Shown piece after piece: positions 41,331-49,234 of a stretch of DNA of 64,000 nucleotides. The DNA comes from Azonexus sp. (GTDB taxonomy: Bacteria; Pseudomonadota; Gammaproteobacteria; Burkholderiales; Rhodocyclaceae). The stretch lies in assembly GCF_030824335.1 (NCBI RefSeq), contig NZ_JAVBXX010000044.1, positions 1 to 64,000 of the forward strand, in the 5' to 3' direction. A program made the translations under genes and the position numbers. Each line of letters begins with the position of its first letter. Position 1 is the first letter of the stretch. The notes below the pieces were generated by a model. It did no database searches. It saw nothing but the letters and a program-made list of their open reading frames with translations, and had not been told where the DNA came from.

Positions 41331-42426
41331 TTTCACGCTGGCCTCGCTGGCCCGGCGCAAGACCCGGAACATCGGCCTGCTCGTCGCCTACACGCTGCTC
41401 GTCTTCGTACTGGCGTCGCTGACGCTGTTTTCCAACGCATTGCGCAGCGAGGCGAAATACGTGCTCGCCGGTTCGCCGGAGGTCATCCTGCAGCGCATGG
41501 TGGCCGGCCGTCACGATTTGATTCCGCCAGGTTACCTCGAGCAGATCGGTCGCATCCGCGGCGTGCAGAAGAAGGAAGGTCGTCTCTGGGGCTATTACTA
41601 CGACCCGGTGCTCAATGCCAACTACACCTTCATGGCGCGGCCGGCCAGCGAGGTCGCCGACGGCATGATCATGGTCGGCGAGGCGCTGGCGCGCGAGCGC
41701 GGGCTGGCCAAGAACAACACGATTTCCTTCCGTTCCTATTCGGGCAAGCTGTTCACCTTCGAAGTGGCGGCGGTGCTGTCGCCGGATTCGGAGCTGCTGT
41801 CGGCCGACCTGGTGCTGCTCTCGGAAGACGATTTCCGCCGTTTCTTCGAGTATCCGGAAGGCCACTACACCGACATCGCGCTGTCGGTCGCCAATCCGCA
41901 GGAGGTGCGCAACGTCGCCGCCAAGCTGACGGCGGCGCTGCCGGATTCACGGCCGATCCTGCGCGAGGAGGTGCAGCGCACCTACCAGAGCGTCTTCGAC
42001 TGGCGCGAGGGCATCCTGCTGACGGTGCTAGCCGGCGCCATCCTGGCTTTCGCCATCCTCGCCTGGGAAAAGGCTGCCGGCCTTTCCGCCGAAGAAAAGC
42101 GTGAGATCGGCATCCTCAAGGCGATCGGCTGGGAAACCGGCGACGTCATCCGGATGAAGATCTGGGAGGGCCTGCTGATCTCGCTGACGGCCTTCCTCGG
42201 CGGCTTCCTTGCCGCCTACGTTCATGTCTTCCACTTTGGCGCGGCGGTCTTCGAGCCGGTGCTCAAGGGCTGGTCGGTGCTCTATCCGAAATTCGCGCTG
42301 GTGCCGGCGGTCGATGGCCTGCAGGTGGCGACGCTATTCTTCTTCACGGTGTTCCCGTACACGGCAGCCATTCTGGTGCCGATCTGGCGGGCGGCGATCA
42401 CCGATCCCGATGCGGTGATGCGATGA
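41293..42426 (+). CDS. FtsX/MacB-like ABC transporter permease
   Basis: A 377-residue permease with an N-terminal helix (IGLLVAYTLLVFVLASLTLF), a periplasmic MacB-PCD-like domain (about 60-240) and three C-terminal helices typical of FtsX family members (EEKREIGILKAIGWETGDVIRM marks the first cytoplasmic loop). Such exporters move lipoproteins, peptides or small molecules out of the inner membrane. With the next gene it forms a transporter inside a copper-handling operon; the cargo is unknown. Confidence 0.87.
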   Translation: MNPWLEKQRHLIDFTLASLARRKTRNIGLLVAYTLLVFVLASLTLFSNALRSEAKYVLAGSPEVILQRMVAGRHDLIPPGYLEQIGRIRGVQKKEGRLWGYYYDPVLNANYTFMARPASEVADGMIMVGEALARERGLAKNNTISFRSYSGKLFTFEVAAVLSPDSELLSADLVLLSEDDFRRFFEYPEGHYTDIALSVANPQEVRNVAAKLTAALPDSRPILREEVQRTYQSVFDWREGILLTVLAGAILAFAILAWEKAAGLSAEEKREIGILKAIGWETGDVIRMKIWEGLLISLTAFLGGFLAAYVHVFHFGAAVFEPVLKGWSVLYPKFALVPAVDGLQVATLFFFTVFPYTAAILVPIWRAAITDPDAVMR

Positions 42427-43097
42427 TCGAACTGCTCGATATCAAAAAGGCCTTCAACCAGAACCGGCCGAACGAATACTGGGCGCTGCACGGCATCGAC
42501 CTCGCCGTCGAAGCCGGCAAGGTGACCGCCTTCCGCGGCCCGAGCGGTTCGGGCAAGACGACGCTGCTGACCATCGTCGGCTGCCTGAGCCGGCCGACCA
42601 GCGGTCGCGTGCGCTTCAAGGGCGAGGACATCTCGGCCTTGCCCGAGCGTTTCCTGACCGACATCCGCCGGCAGAGCTTTGGCTTTGTTTTCCAGCAGTT
42701 CAACCTGATCAAAGGCCTGTCGGCGCTGGAAAACGTGATCCTGCCGGCCTTTCCCACCGGCCGGCCACGCGCCGAACTGGTCGCCAGGGCAGGCGAGTTG
42801 TTCGAGCGCCTGCAACTTACGCACCGCGCGCAGGCCAAGGTGGAGTGGCTGTCCGGCGGCGAGCAGCAGCGCGTCGCCATCGCTCGGGCGCTGATCAACG
42901 ATCCGGAAGTGATCATTGCCGACGAGCCGACCGCCAACCTCGATACCGCGCTGTCGATGGAGTTCATGGCCATCCTCGAAGGCTTCACTGCCGCCGGCAA
43001 GACGGTGCTGCTGACCAGCCACGATCCATTGGTGGTCGAGTCAAGCGCCGTCCATCGCGTCGTCGGCATGCGCGACGGCCGGCTGATCGGCGACTGA
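42423..43097 (+). CDS. ABC transporter ATP-binding protein (LolD/MacB-like)
   Basis: A 224-residue ATPase: Walker A GPSGSGKTT, signature EWLSGGEQQRVAIARAL, Walker B VIIADEPTANLDT, H-loop LLTSHDP. It is the partner of the FtsX-like permease, overlapping it by four bases. The sequence SGGEQQRVAIARALINDP is typical of the LolD/MacB group. Confidence 0.92.
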   Translation: MIELLDIKKAFNQNRPNEYWALHGIDLAVEAGKVTAFRGPSGSGKTTLLTIVGCLSRPTSGRVRFKGEDISALPERFLTDIRRQSFGFVFQQFNLIKGLSALENVILPAFPTGRPRAELVARAGELFERLQLTHRAQAKVEWLSGGEQQRVAIARALINDPEVIIADEPTANLDTALSMEFMAILEGFTAAGKTVLLTSHDPLVVESSAVHRVVGMRDGRLIGD

Positions 43098-44104
43098 TGC
43101 TGTTCCAGCCGGCGATCATCGCACTGCTGCTGGCAGCCGGCCTGGCCGTGCTGATGCTGCTCCTGGCGACGCCGTTCGCGCTGCAGGTAATCCGCCGCTG
43201 GGACATCGGCAGCGGATCGGAATACCAGTTGATTCTGGAGCGGCGCACCTACCTGTTCTCGACGCTAGTCTCCTTCGTCCTCGTCGTCCAGCTTGGCGCC
43301 TTGCTGCTCTTTGTCTTCAACGCTGACCGGCTGTCGGCGATGTTTGTTGGCGCCATGTGTGCAGTCGGCACGCTGAATGTCAATGAGTGGGGCTTTCCGG
43401 CGCTGATCGCGCAGATGCTGGTTTTCTTCCTGGCCGCGGCCTGGCTGGCGATTAACCATGTCGACACGCAGGCGCGCGACTACCCGCTGGTGCGCATCAA
43501 GTACGGCCTGCTGATCGTCCTGTTGCCTTTCCTGGCCGCTTCGTTCTGGCTGCAGTTCCGCTACTTCTCGGGGCTCAAGGCGAACGTCATCACCTCCTGC
43601 TGCGGCAGCATGTTCTCTACCGAGGCCGAATCGATTGCCGGCGATCTGTCGGCGCTGCCGCCGCTACCGGCTATCTGGCTGTTCTACTCGACGATGGCAG
43701 TGACGACACTGCTCGCGTTGTGGCACTGGCGTCGGCGTGGGGTCATCAGCGGCGGGCTGCTGGCCGTGCTCAGTGCGGCGGGATTTATCGTCGCCATGAC
43801 CGGCGTGCTGTCCTTCGTCTCGCTCTACATCTACGAGCATCCGCATCACCATTGCCCTTTTTGCATCCTCAAACCGGAATACGACTACCGCGGCTACGCG
43901 CTCTACTTGCCGCTGTTCGCAGCGACGGCGGCGGGGCTGGGTGCCGGCGCGATCCAGCCCTTTGCCCGGGTGGCCAGCCTGCGCGAGGTGATTCCCCGGG
44001 TTTCCGCCCGCCTGGCAGCCTTGACCGCGGCCGGCTTCCTGCTTTTTACTGCGATAGCCACCTGGTTCGTGCTGGCTTCCAACCTGATCCTGATCGAGCA
44101 CTGA
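43097..44104 (+). CDS. multi-spanning membrane protein with CC and HHHCPFC motifs
   Basis: A 335-residue protein with about eight hydrophobic helices. It has a periplasmic Cys pair (VITSCCGSMFS, about 174) and EHPHHHCPFCILKPEYDYRG (about 255), a cluster of His and Cys suited to copper or haem binding. It overlaps the ATPase gene by one base. Its place between an ABC exporter and a TlpA thioredoxin suggests membrane handling of copper or thiols, but no known family can be named with confidence. Confidence 0.75.
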   Translation: MLFQPAIIALLLAAGLAVLMLLLATPFALQVIRRWDIGSGSEYQLILERRTYLFSTLVSFVLVVQLGALLLFVFNADRLSAMFVGAMCAVGTLNVNEWGFPALIAQMLVFFLAAAWLAINHVDTQARDYPLVRIKYGLLIVLLPFLAASFWLQFRYFSGLKANVITSCCGSMFSTEAESIAGDLSALPPLPAIWLFYSTMAVTTLLALWHWRRRGVISGGLLAVLSAAGFIVAMTGVLSFVSLYIYEHPHHHCPFCILKPEYDYRGYALYLPLFAATAAGLGAGAIQPFARVASLREVIPRVSARLAALTAAGFLLFTAIATWFVLASNLILIEH

Positions 44105-44105
44105 A

Positions 44106-44597
44106 ATGCGCCTTTTACCTTTTTTCCTGGCCTGCCTGCTGGTCGCCTGTGGCGGCGATGCGGCGAAGAGCAACATCAATGTCGGCAGCCCGGCGCCTGC
44201 CTTTCAGACGGTCGATGCCGGCGGCAAGACGGTAGCCTTTCCCGAATCCTTCGCCGGCAAGCCGCTGGTGATCCGCTTCTGGGCCGACTGGTGCAAGTAC
44301 TGCGAGGGCGAGATGAAGGCCATCGAGCAGGTCTATCGGCGCCAGCAGGCCAGCGGCTTGACGATTCTTGCGGTCAACGCCGGCCAGGACGCAAAAACCG
44401 TCACTGCCTTCATGCAGAAGATCGGCGTCAGCTACCCGGCGCTGCTCGACGAATCGTCGGCGATTGCCCGTAGCTACGGCGTTGTCGGCCTGCCAACCAC
44501 TTTCTTTGTCGACGCCGGCGGCATTGTTCGCGGCAAGATTGTTGGCGAAGCTGACGAGGCCAGCTTCGAGCGGCATGTGCTGGAACTGCTCAAATGA
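44106..44597 (+). CDS. TlpA/ResA-family thioredoxin lipoprotein
   Basis: A 163-residue lipoprotein (LLVAC, Cys about 15) with a thioredoxin fold and redox motif WCKYC (about 62-66) in VIRFWADWCKYCEGEM, then the cis-Pro loop VVGLPTTFFVD. TlpA-type proteins keep SCO chaperones and CuA-site cysteines reduced in the periplasm, which fits the SCO gene upstream. It starts two bases after the preceding gene. Confidence 0.92.
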   Translation: MRLLPFFLACLLVACGGDAAKSNINVGSPAPAFQTVDAGGKTVAFPESFAGKPLVIRFWADWCKYCEGEMKAIEQVYRRQQASGLTILAVNAGQDAKTVTAFMQKIGVSYPALLDESSAIARSYGVVGLPTTFFVDAGGIVRGKIVGEADEASFERHVLELLK

Positions 44598-44776
44598 ACG
44601 ATAACCGGGTCTGTGATCTCTGCGGTCTCGACATCGGGGTCAAGCCCTTTGTCCTGAACACCGCAGAGCGGCAGTACCGCTTCTGCTGCGAGGGTTGCCG
44701 CGGCATCTACGAGATGTTGCATGACATCAAGGAAGCGCCGGTTCAGAATGAAAACAATGACCCGCAAGCCCGTTGA
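44594..44776 (+). CDS. free-standing metal-binding domain protein (P-type ATPase N-terminal-like)
   Basis: A 60-residue protein with VCDLCGLDIG near the start and YRFCCEGCRGIYEML in the middle, the pattern CxxCG...FCCxGCxxVY of the cysteine-rich metal-binding domain found at the N-terminus of many CcoI/FixI-type copper ATPases. Here it is separate, while the ATPase encoded three genes on lacks it, which suggests a split of the usual fusion. It overlaps the TlpA gene by four bases. Confidence 0.82.
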   Translation: MNDNRVCDLCGLDIGVKPFVLNTAERQYRFCCEGCRGIYEMLHDIKEAPVQNENNDPQAR

Positions 44777-44788
44777 AAGGACAGAACC

Positions 44789-45166
44789 ATGATGACCGAA
44801 GAAATGCTCAAGAACATGCCGCACATGATGATGAACGGCGCCAGCCACGTGATGGCAAAACCGCTGACCACCGGCGCAATGATGGCCGGCGCTGGTTTTG
44901 CCGCCGGTAAAGGTCTGCTTGGCGGGGCGCTGCTGCGTAACCCGCTGACCCTGCTGGCGGTTGGCGCCGCCGGTGGTGTCGTTGCCGGTTTCCTGCTCTT
45001 CAAGTACCAGAAGGAAATCATCGATGGCCTCTCGAAGGCGACCGGCATGGGCAAGGATTTCGCACTGCACCAGAAGGAAAACCTCGCTGACCTGATGGCC
45101 GAGGCGGAAGAGAAAATCGAGGGCGTCAAGGCGCCGGTTGCCACCGATATCCAGTCTGCAGCCTGA
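44789..45166 (+). CDS. hypothetical protein with Met/His-rich N-terminus and membrane helices
   Basis: A 125-residue protein beginning with a run of Met and His (EEMLKNMPHMMMNGASHVM), a pattern seen in copper-binding proteins. Gly/Ala-rich hydrophobic helices follow (MMAGAGFAAGKGLLGGALL, LLAVGAAGGVVAGFLLF), then a charged amphipathic tail. A good AAGGACAG site precedes the ATG. No family is recognised; co-transcription with the copper ATPase supports a metal-related role. Confidence 0.7.
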   Translation: MMTEEMLKNMPHMMMNGASHVMAKPLTTGAMMAGAGFAAGKGLLGGALLRNPLTLLAVGAAGGVVAGFLLFKYQKEIIDGLSKATGMGKDFALHQKENLADLMAEAEEKIEGVKAPVATDIQSAA

Positions 45167-45177
45167 CGGAGTCCACC

Positions 45178-45777
45178 ATGTCACAAGCCGATGAACTGGC
45201 ACGGCGCATCGTCGTGCTGCATCGCGGGGCCGGCTTCCTGCGCCTCGAACTGCCGAACGAACTGTGCCGGCCCGAGGTCGCGCAGGCTGTCGAGCGTGGC
45301 CTGCCGGTGACGCCCGGCGTTGCCGGCGCCACGGTTGACCCGGATGGCCGGCGGATGTCGATTCGTTTCGATGCGGCAACCGTCAGTGCCGGCCAGGTGG
45401 CACGGGCGTTGTTCGTCTTGCTGGGCGATCAGCCGTCCACCGCCGAGCCCGTCGCCGAAGCGCCGGAGAGCCTCGTTGGTGGGGCTTTTGCCAACGGCCT
45501 GCAGCCTTTGCTCGACCGCCTCAAGGCCCTGCTGACGCCGGCCACGCCGCCGGCCGAGGGCTCCCTGCAGGCACGTTTCCAGCCGCTGGTCGAGAGCGCG
45601 CTTACCGAGAAGGCCATCGTCAATTTCTTCAACGACATCGTCGCCTTCTACCTGATCAAGACGCACTGGGACCTGATCACCAAACGCTGGCTGCAGAACC
45701 CGGTCGCCCACAGCAACGCCTGGCTGACGGTGTTCTACCTGGTCTTCCTGCTGGTCCGCTACCGCAAGAGCCAATGA
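45178..45777 (+). CDS. hypothetical HMA-like protein preceding the copper ATPase
   Basis: A 199-residue protein. Residues 10-85 follow a beta-alpha-beta pattern like a heavy-metal-associated domain (FLRLELPNELCRPEVAQAV, GVAGATVDPDGRRMSIRF) but without the CxxC motif. The C-terminal part (about 140-199) is conserved-looking (EKAIVNFFNDIVAFYLIKTHW) with one hydrophobic segment. It overlaps the ATPase start by four bases. It may be a membrane-associated partner of that ATPase. Confidence 0.68.
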   Translation: MSQADELARRIVVLHRGAGFLRLELPNELCRPEVAQAVERGLPVTPGVAGATVDPDGRRMSIRFDAATVSAGQVARALFVLLGDQPSTAEPVAEAPESLVGGAFANGLQPLLDRLKALLTPATPPAEGSLQARFQPLVESALTEKAIVNFFNDIVAFYLIKTHWDLITKRWLQNPVAHSNAWLTVFYLVFLLVRYRKSQ

Positions 45778-48197
45778 AGCATTTCCAGGTCGCCCATCGT
45801 CTGGTCCGGCGCATTCGCGTCATCGCGCCGTCGCTGATTGGCGAGCAGGAGCGCTGCTACATCCTGGAAATCCTGCTGTGCAAGCATCCGGCAATCAAGG
45901 AGGTGGCCGTGGTGGCGGAGATCGGTTCGCTGACCGTGCGCTACGATCCCGCCGCGTTACCGGAGGCGCGCCTGCTGGCGACGCTTGACGCCATCCTCGG
46001 CAACCTGCTGGCGGCACCGAAAGTGGAAACGCCGGTGGCGCCGGTCGACGGCCCGGTCAGCGAGTGCTCGGTGGCCGTCGAAGGCATGAGCTGCGCCTCC
46101 TGCGCGCTGCTGATCGAAATGAAGCTCAAGCGCGACCCACGCGTACGTTCGGCGGTGGTCAATTTCGCTGCCGCGACGCTGACCGTGCATGGCGTGATCG
46201 ACCGCGATGGCGTCTCGGCGGTGGTCCGCCGCCTGGGTTACGAAGCCCGGCCGATGGACACGCTGGCCCAGCGCCGATTGTTGGTCGAGCGCGAGAAGGC
46301 GCGCGTCGAGGAAGCCAGAAAGCGCTTCGTCCAGTCGGCGCTGCTGACCGTGCCGGTGATGGTTTCCGGGATGCTGATGCACCGCTCGCCGGCCTTGCGC
46401 GTGATGGAATTCGCGCTGTCGAGCGCGATCCTGTTCGGCAGCAGCAACAGCATCTTCCGCAAGGCCTGGGCGCTGGCGCAGCAGGGCGAGGCGAACATGG
46501 ACACGCTGATCGCCATCGGCTCCGGCGCCGCCTGGGCCTACAGCATTCCTGGCGTGTTCAAAATGCATCACCACGTCTATTTCGAGTCGGCCGCCGGCAT
46601 CTGCACCTTTGTGCTGCTCGGCCGCTACATGGAAGAGCGGGCCAAGGGTCAGGCCGGCGAGGCGATCCGCAAACTGATCGAACTACAGCCAGAAACCGCA
46701 CTGCGCATCGAGGCTGACGGCAGCGAGCGCGAAGTGCCGATCGACGACGTGCTAGTTGGCGACATCCTGCGCGTGCGTGCCGGAGAAAAGGTGCCGACCG
46801 ACGGCCGATTGCTCGCCGGCAATTCCAGCATCGACGAGGCGATGATCACCGGCGAGTCGTTGCCGGTGGCCAAGGGCGAAGGCGATACGGTAATCGGCGG
46901 CTGCCTCAACGGCAACGGCAGCTTCACCATGAGCGTCAGCGCCATCGGCGGTAACACTGTGCTCGCCGGCATCGTCAAGCTGGTCGATCACGCCCAGGGC
47001 AGCAAGCTGCCGGTGCAGAAACTGGCCGACCGCATTTCGGCGCGTTTTGTACCCGCTGTCGGCGGCATCGCCGGGCTGACCTTCGCCGGCTGGGCGCTGG
47101 CTGGCGCCCCGGTATCGGCGGCGCTGGCGCATTCGGTTGCCGTGCTGCTGATCGCCTGTCCCTGTGCCCTCGGCCTGGCGACGCCGACGGCGATCATGGT
47201 CGGTACCGGCCAGGCGGCTAAACGCGGGATTTTCATCCGTCACGGCGAAGCCCTGGAAACCGCTGCCAAGCTGACTACCGTGGTCTTCGACAAGACCGGG
47301 ACGATCACCGAGGGCAAGCCGGTGGTCAGCGATGCGCTGCTGGTCGCCGGCACCGACGAGGCCCGCTTGGCCAGTCTGATTGACGCTGCCGAGGCCGGTT
47401 CCGAGCATTTCCTGGCGCGGGCCATGGCCGACTGGTGCCGGCCGCGCCAGGGCCAGCCACTACATGCCAATACCTTTGCCGCGCTTCCGGGGCAGGGCGT
47501 CACGGCGACGGTCGACGGTTGCTGCATCGTCATCGGCAATGCCGCGCTGTTCGCCGAACAGGGCATCGCCAGCAGCGCTCTGGCCGACGAAGCGGCACGC
47601 TGGGCAGAGCAGGGCAAGACGCCGGTGCATGTTGCGGTCGACGGCGAAATCCGGGCAGTTTTCGCCATTGCCGATCAGCCGCGTGCCGGCGCCCGCGAAG
47701 CCATCGCGCTGCTGCATCGCCTGGGCCTGAAGACCGTCATGGCGACCGGCGATGTCGATGCGGTGGCGCATCACGTCGCCCGCCAGGTCGGCATCGAACG
47801 AGTCATCGCCCGCGCCACGCCGGCCGGCAAGCTGGCCGTTATCCGCGAACTGCAGGCAACCGGCGAGCGGGTCGGCATGATCGGCGACGGCATCAACGAT
47901 GCGCCAGCCCTGGCCGCCGCCGACGTCGGTTTCGCCATCGGCGGCGGTGCCGACATCGCCGTCGAATCGGCCGACATCACGTTGGTCGGCGGCGACATCG
48001 CCCGCGTCGCCGCCGGCATCGACCTGTCGCGGCGCTCGATGGCGATCATCCGCCAGAATCTGTTCTGGGCGCTCGGCTACAACGTCATCGCCATCCCGGT
48101 CGCCGCCGCCGGCCGCCTCAATCCGATGATTGCGGCAGCGGCGATGGCGATGAGTTCGGTGTCGGTGGTGGCCAATTCGCTGCGCTTGCAGCGCTAA
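45774..48197 (+). CDS. P1B-type copper-transporting ATPase (CcoI/CopA-like)
   Basis: An 807-residue pump: a degenerate first HMA-like domain without CxxC (about 1-85), a second HMA with GMSCASC (about 103-109), eight membrane helices, the CPC metal site in LLIACPCALGLATP (about 460), phosphorylation motif DKTGTITEG (about 505), hinge MIGDGINDAPAL and C-terminal MAMSSVSVVANSLRL. The nucleotide-domain motif that is SEHPLA in most members reads SEHFLA, keeping the His but replacing Pro with Phe. It probably exports Cu(I) to the periplasm for cuproenzyme assembly. Confidence 0.94.
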   Translation: MKHFQVAHRLVRRIRVIAPSLIGEQERCYILEILLCKHPAIKEVAVVAEIGSLTVRYDPAALPEARLLATLDAILGNLLAAPKVETPVAPVDGPVSECSVAVEGMSCASCALLIEMKLKRDPRVRSAVVNFAAATLTVHGVIDRDGVSAVVRRLGYEARPMDTLAQRRLLVEREKARVEEARKRFVQSALLTVPVMVSGMLMHRSPALRVMEFALSSAILFGSSNSIFRKAWALAQQGEANMDTLIAIGSGAAWAYSIPGVFKMHHHVYFESAAGICTFVLLGRYMEERAKGQAGEAIRKLIELQPETALRIEADGSEREVPIDDVLVGDILRVRAGEKVPTDGRLLAGNSSIDEAMITGESLPVAKGEGDTVIGGCLNGNGSFTMSVSAIGGNTVLAGIVKLVDHAQGSKLPVQKLADRISARFVPAVGGIAGLTFAGWALAGAPVSAALAHSVAVLLIACPCALGLATPTAIMVGTGQAAKRGIFIRHGEALETAAKLTTVVFDKTGTITEGKPVVSDALLVAGTDEARLASLIDAAEAGSEHFLARAMADWCRPRQGQPLHANTFAALPGQGVTATVDGCCIVIGNAALFAEQGIASSALADEAARWAEQGKTPVHVAVDGEIRAVFAIADQPRAGAREAIALLHRLGLKTVMATGDVDAVAHHVARQVGIERVIARATPAGKLAVIRELQATGERVGMIGDGINDAPALAAADVGFAIGGGADIAVESADITLVGGDIARVAAGIDLSRRSMAIIRQNLFWALGYNVIAIPVAAAGRLNPMIAAAAMAMSSVSVVANSLRLQR

Positions 48198-48268
48198 CTC
48201 ATTCCGGGAATATCTGTCTCGCAGATTTGCAGGCCTTGCCAGGAATTCCAGCAAGCGCTCCGGGTAAC

Positions 48269-48282
48269 TTGATCTACATCAA
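48269..48282 (+). promoter_or_regulatory. perfect FNR/ANR box
   Basis: TTGATCTACATCAA, an exact TTGAT-N4-ATCAA palindrome, 101 bases before the next start codon. No strong -10 lies at the canonical distance (TAGTGC at 48305 is poor). Confidence 0.85.
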
Positions 48283-48307
48283 AATAATAATTCAATCATG
48301 TACTTAG

Positions 48308-48324
48308 TGCGACATCTTGTCGCA
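48308..48324 (+). promoter_or_regulatory. RegA-like box downstream of the FNR box
   Basis: TGCGACATCTTGTCGCA, a perfect GCGAC-N5-GTCGC palindrome, centred 40 bases after the FNR box centre. In an FNR-activated promoter this would cover the transcription start, so here RegA could repress or compete. Confidence 0.7.
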
Positions 48325-48382
48325 TTCCTTGTCATGTGACGTTATGTAACCATTGCGCGCTTTCCAATCTCCGGCGCACGTA

Positions 48383-49234
48383 ATGATTCGATCCCATGCT
48401 CTTGCTTCCACGCTTCTGGCACTTGCCCTGACGGGTGTCAGTCCGACTCTGCTGGCCCATGGTGAACAAGCAGGCCATGCAGCGGCACAGGCATCCACCA
48501 TGGCGACCACCTGGAGCAGTGATGCCTTGCTGAGGGTCACGATGAGCCGAGGCGAAGCACCCGGCATGCGGGTGAAGGCAAGCGTCGGCGATTTTGATCA
48601 GGTCGTGCTGCAGACTCCGGAAGCACCGGCACCGGTTGTCCTGGCGCAAGGCAAGGATGGCTGGACGGTAAGCAAGGCCCAGATGGGTACCGGCGGCCAC
48701 CTGTGGTTCATCGCGACGCGTGAGAACGAACGTGAAGTCGTCCGTGCCACCACCTATTTTTTCTTTCCAGCCCGTCATCAGGTTCCGACCGAGATGCTGC
48801 GCGCACCGCGCGGTGGGCTGGAAATCGTTCCGCTCCGCCTGCAGGAGCATGGCGGCACGCGTGAAGGCAGTCGCTGGCGTTTCCTGTTGCGGCACGACAA
48901 TCAGCCTTTGCCCGGACACCTGCTGACCCTCGAAACCGAGGGCGGTACCCGGCAGCAATTCATGGCGGACGCCGACGGTGTGGCCGAGGTCAGCTTTCCA
49001 CGCGATTTCACGAGTGAGCGCCTGAACGCCAAGGAGGGCATGAATGCACGTCAGGAATTCGTTCTTTCGCTTGATCATGTTTCCGGGGGAAAGCGTTTCC
49101 TGACGACCTACAACCAGAGCTACAACCCGGACCGCATGCGAGAACGCAGTCTGGCACTTGGCGTTGGGGTCTTCGCACTGGGCATGGTGTTTGCCGTGCC
49201 GCTGCTGCGCCGCAAGGAGAAGAAGAATGCCTGA
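48383..49234 (+). CDS. periplasmic protein with C-terminal membrane anchor, function unknown
   Basis: A 283-residue protein with a signal peptide (LASTLLALALTGVSPTLLAHG), a beta-rich periplasmic region and one C-terminal helix (LALGVGVFALGMVFAVPLL) followed by a basic tail. Part of the sequence (LPGHLLTLETEGGTRQQF, ADGVAEVSFP) resembles immunoglobulin-like DUF4198/nickel-uptake-type periplasmic domains, a weak impression. The start at 48383 (MIRSH) fits the signal peptide. It overlaps the polyferredoxin gene by eight bases. Confidence 0.72.
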   Translation: MIRSHALASTLLALALTGVSPTLLAHGEQAGHAAAQASTMATTWSSDALLRVTMSRGEAPGMRVKASVGDFDQVVLQTPEAPAPVVLAQGKDGWTVSKAQMGTGGHLWFIATRENEREVVRATTYFFFPARHQVPTEMLRAPRGGLEIVPLRLQEHGGTREGSRWRFLLRHDNQPLPGHLLTLETEGGTRQQFMADADGVAEVSFPRDFTSERLNAKEGMNARQEFVLSLDHVSGGKRFLTTYNQSYNPDRMRERSLALGVGVFALGMVFAVPLLRRKEKKNA

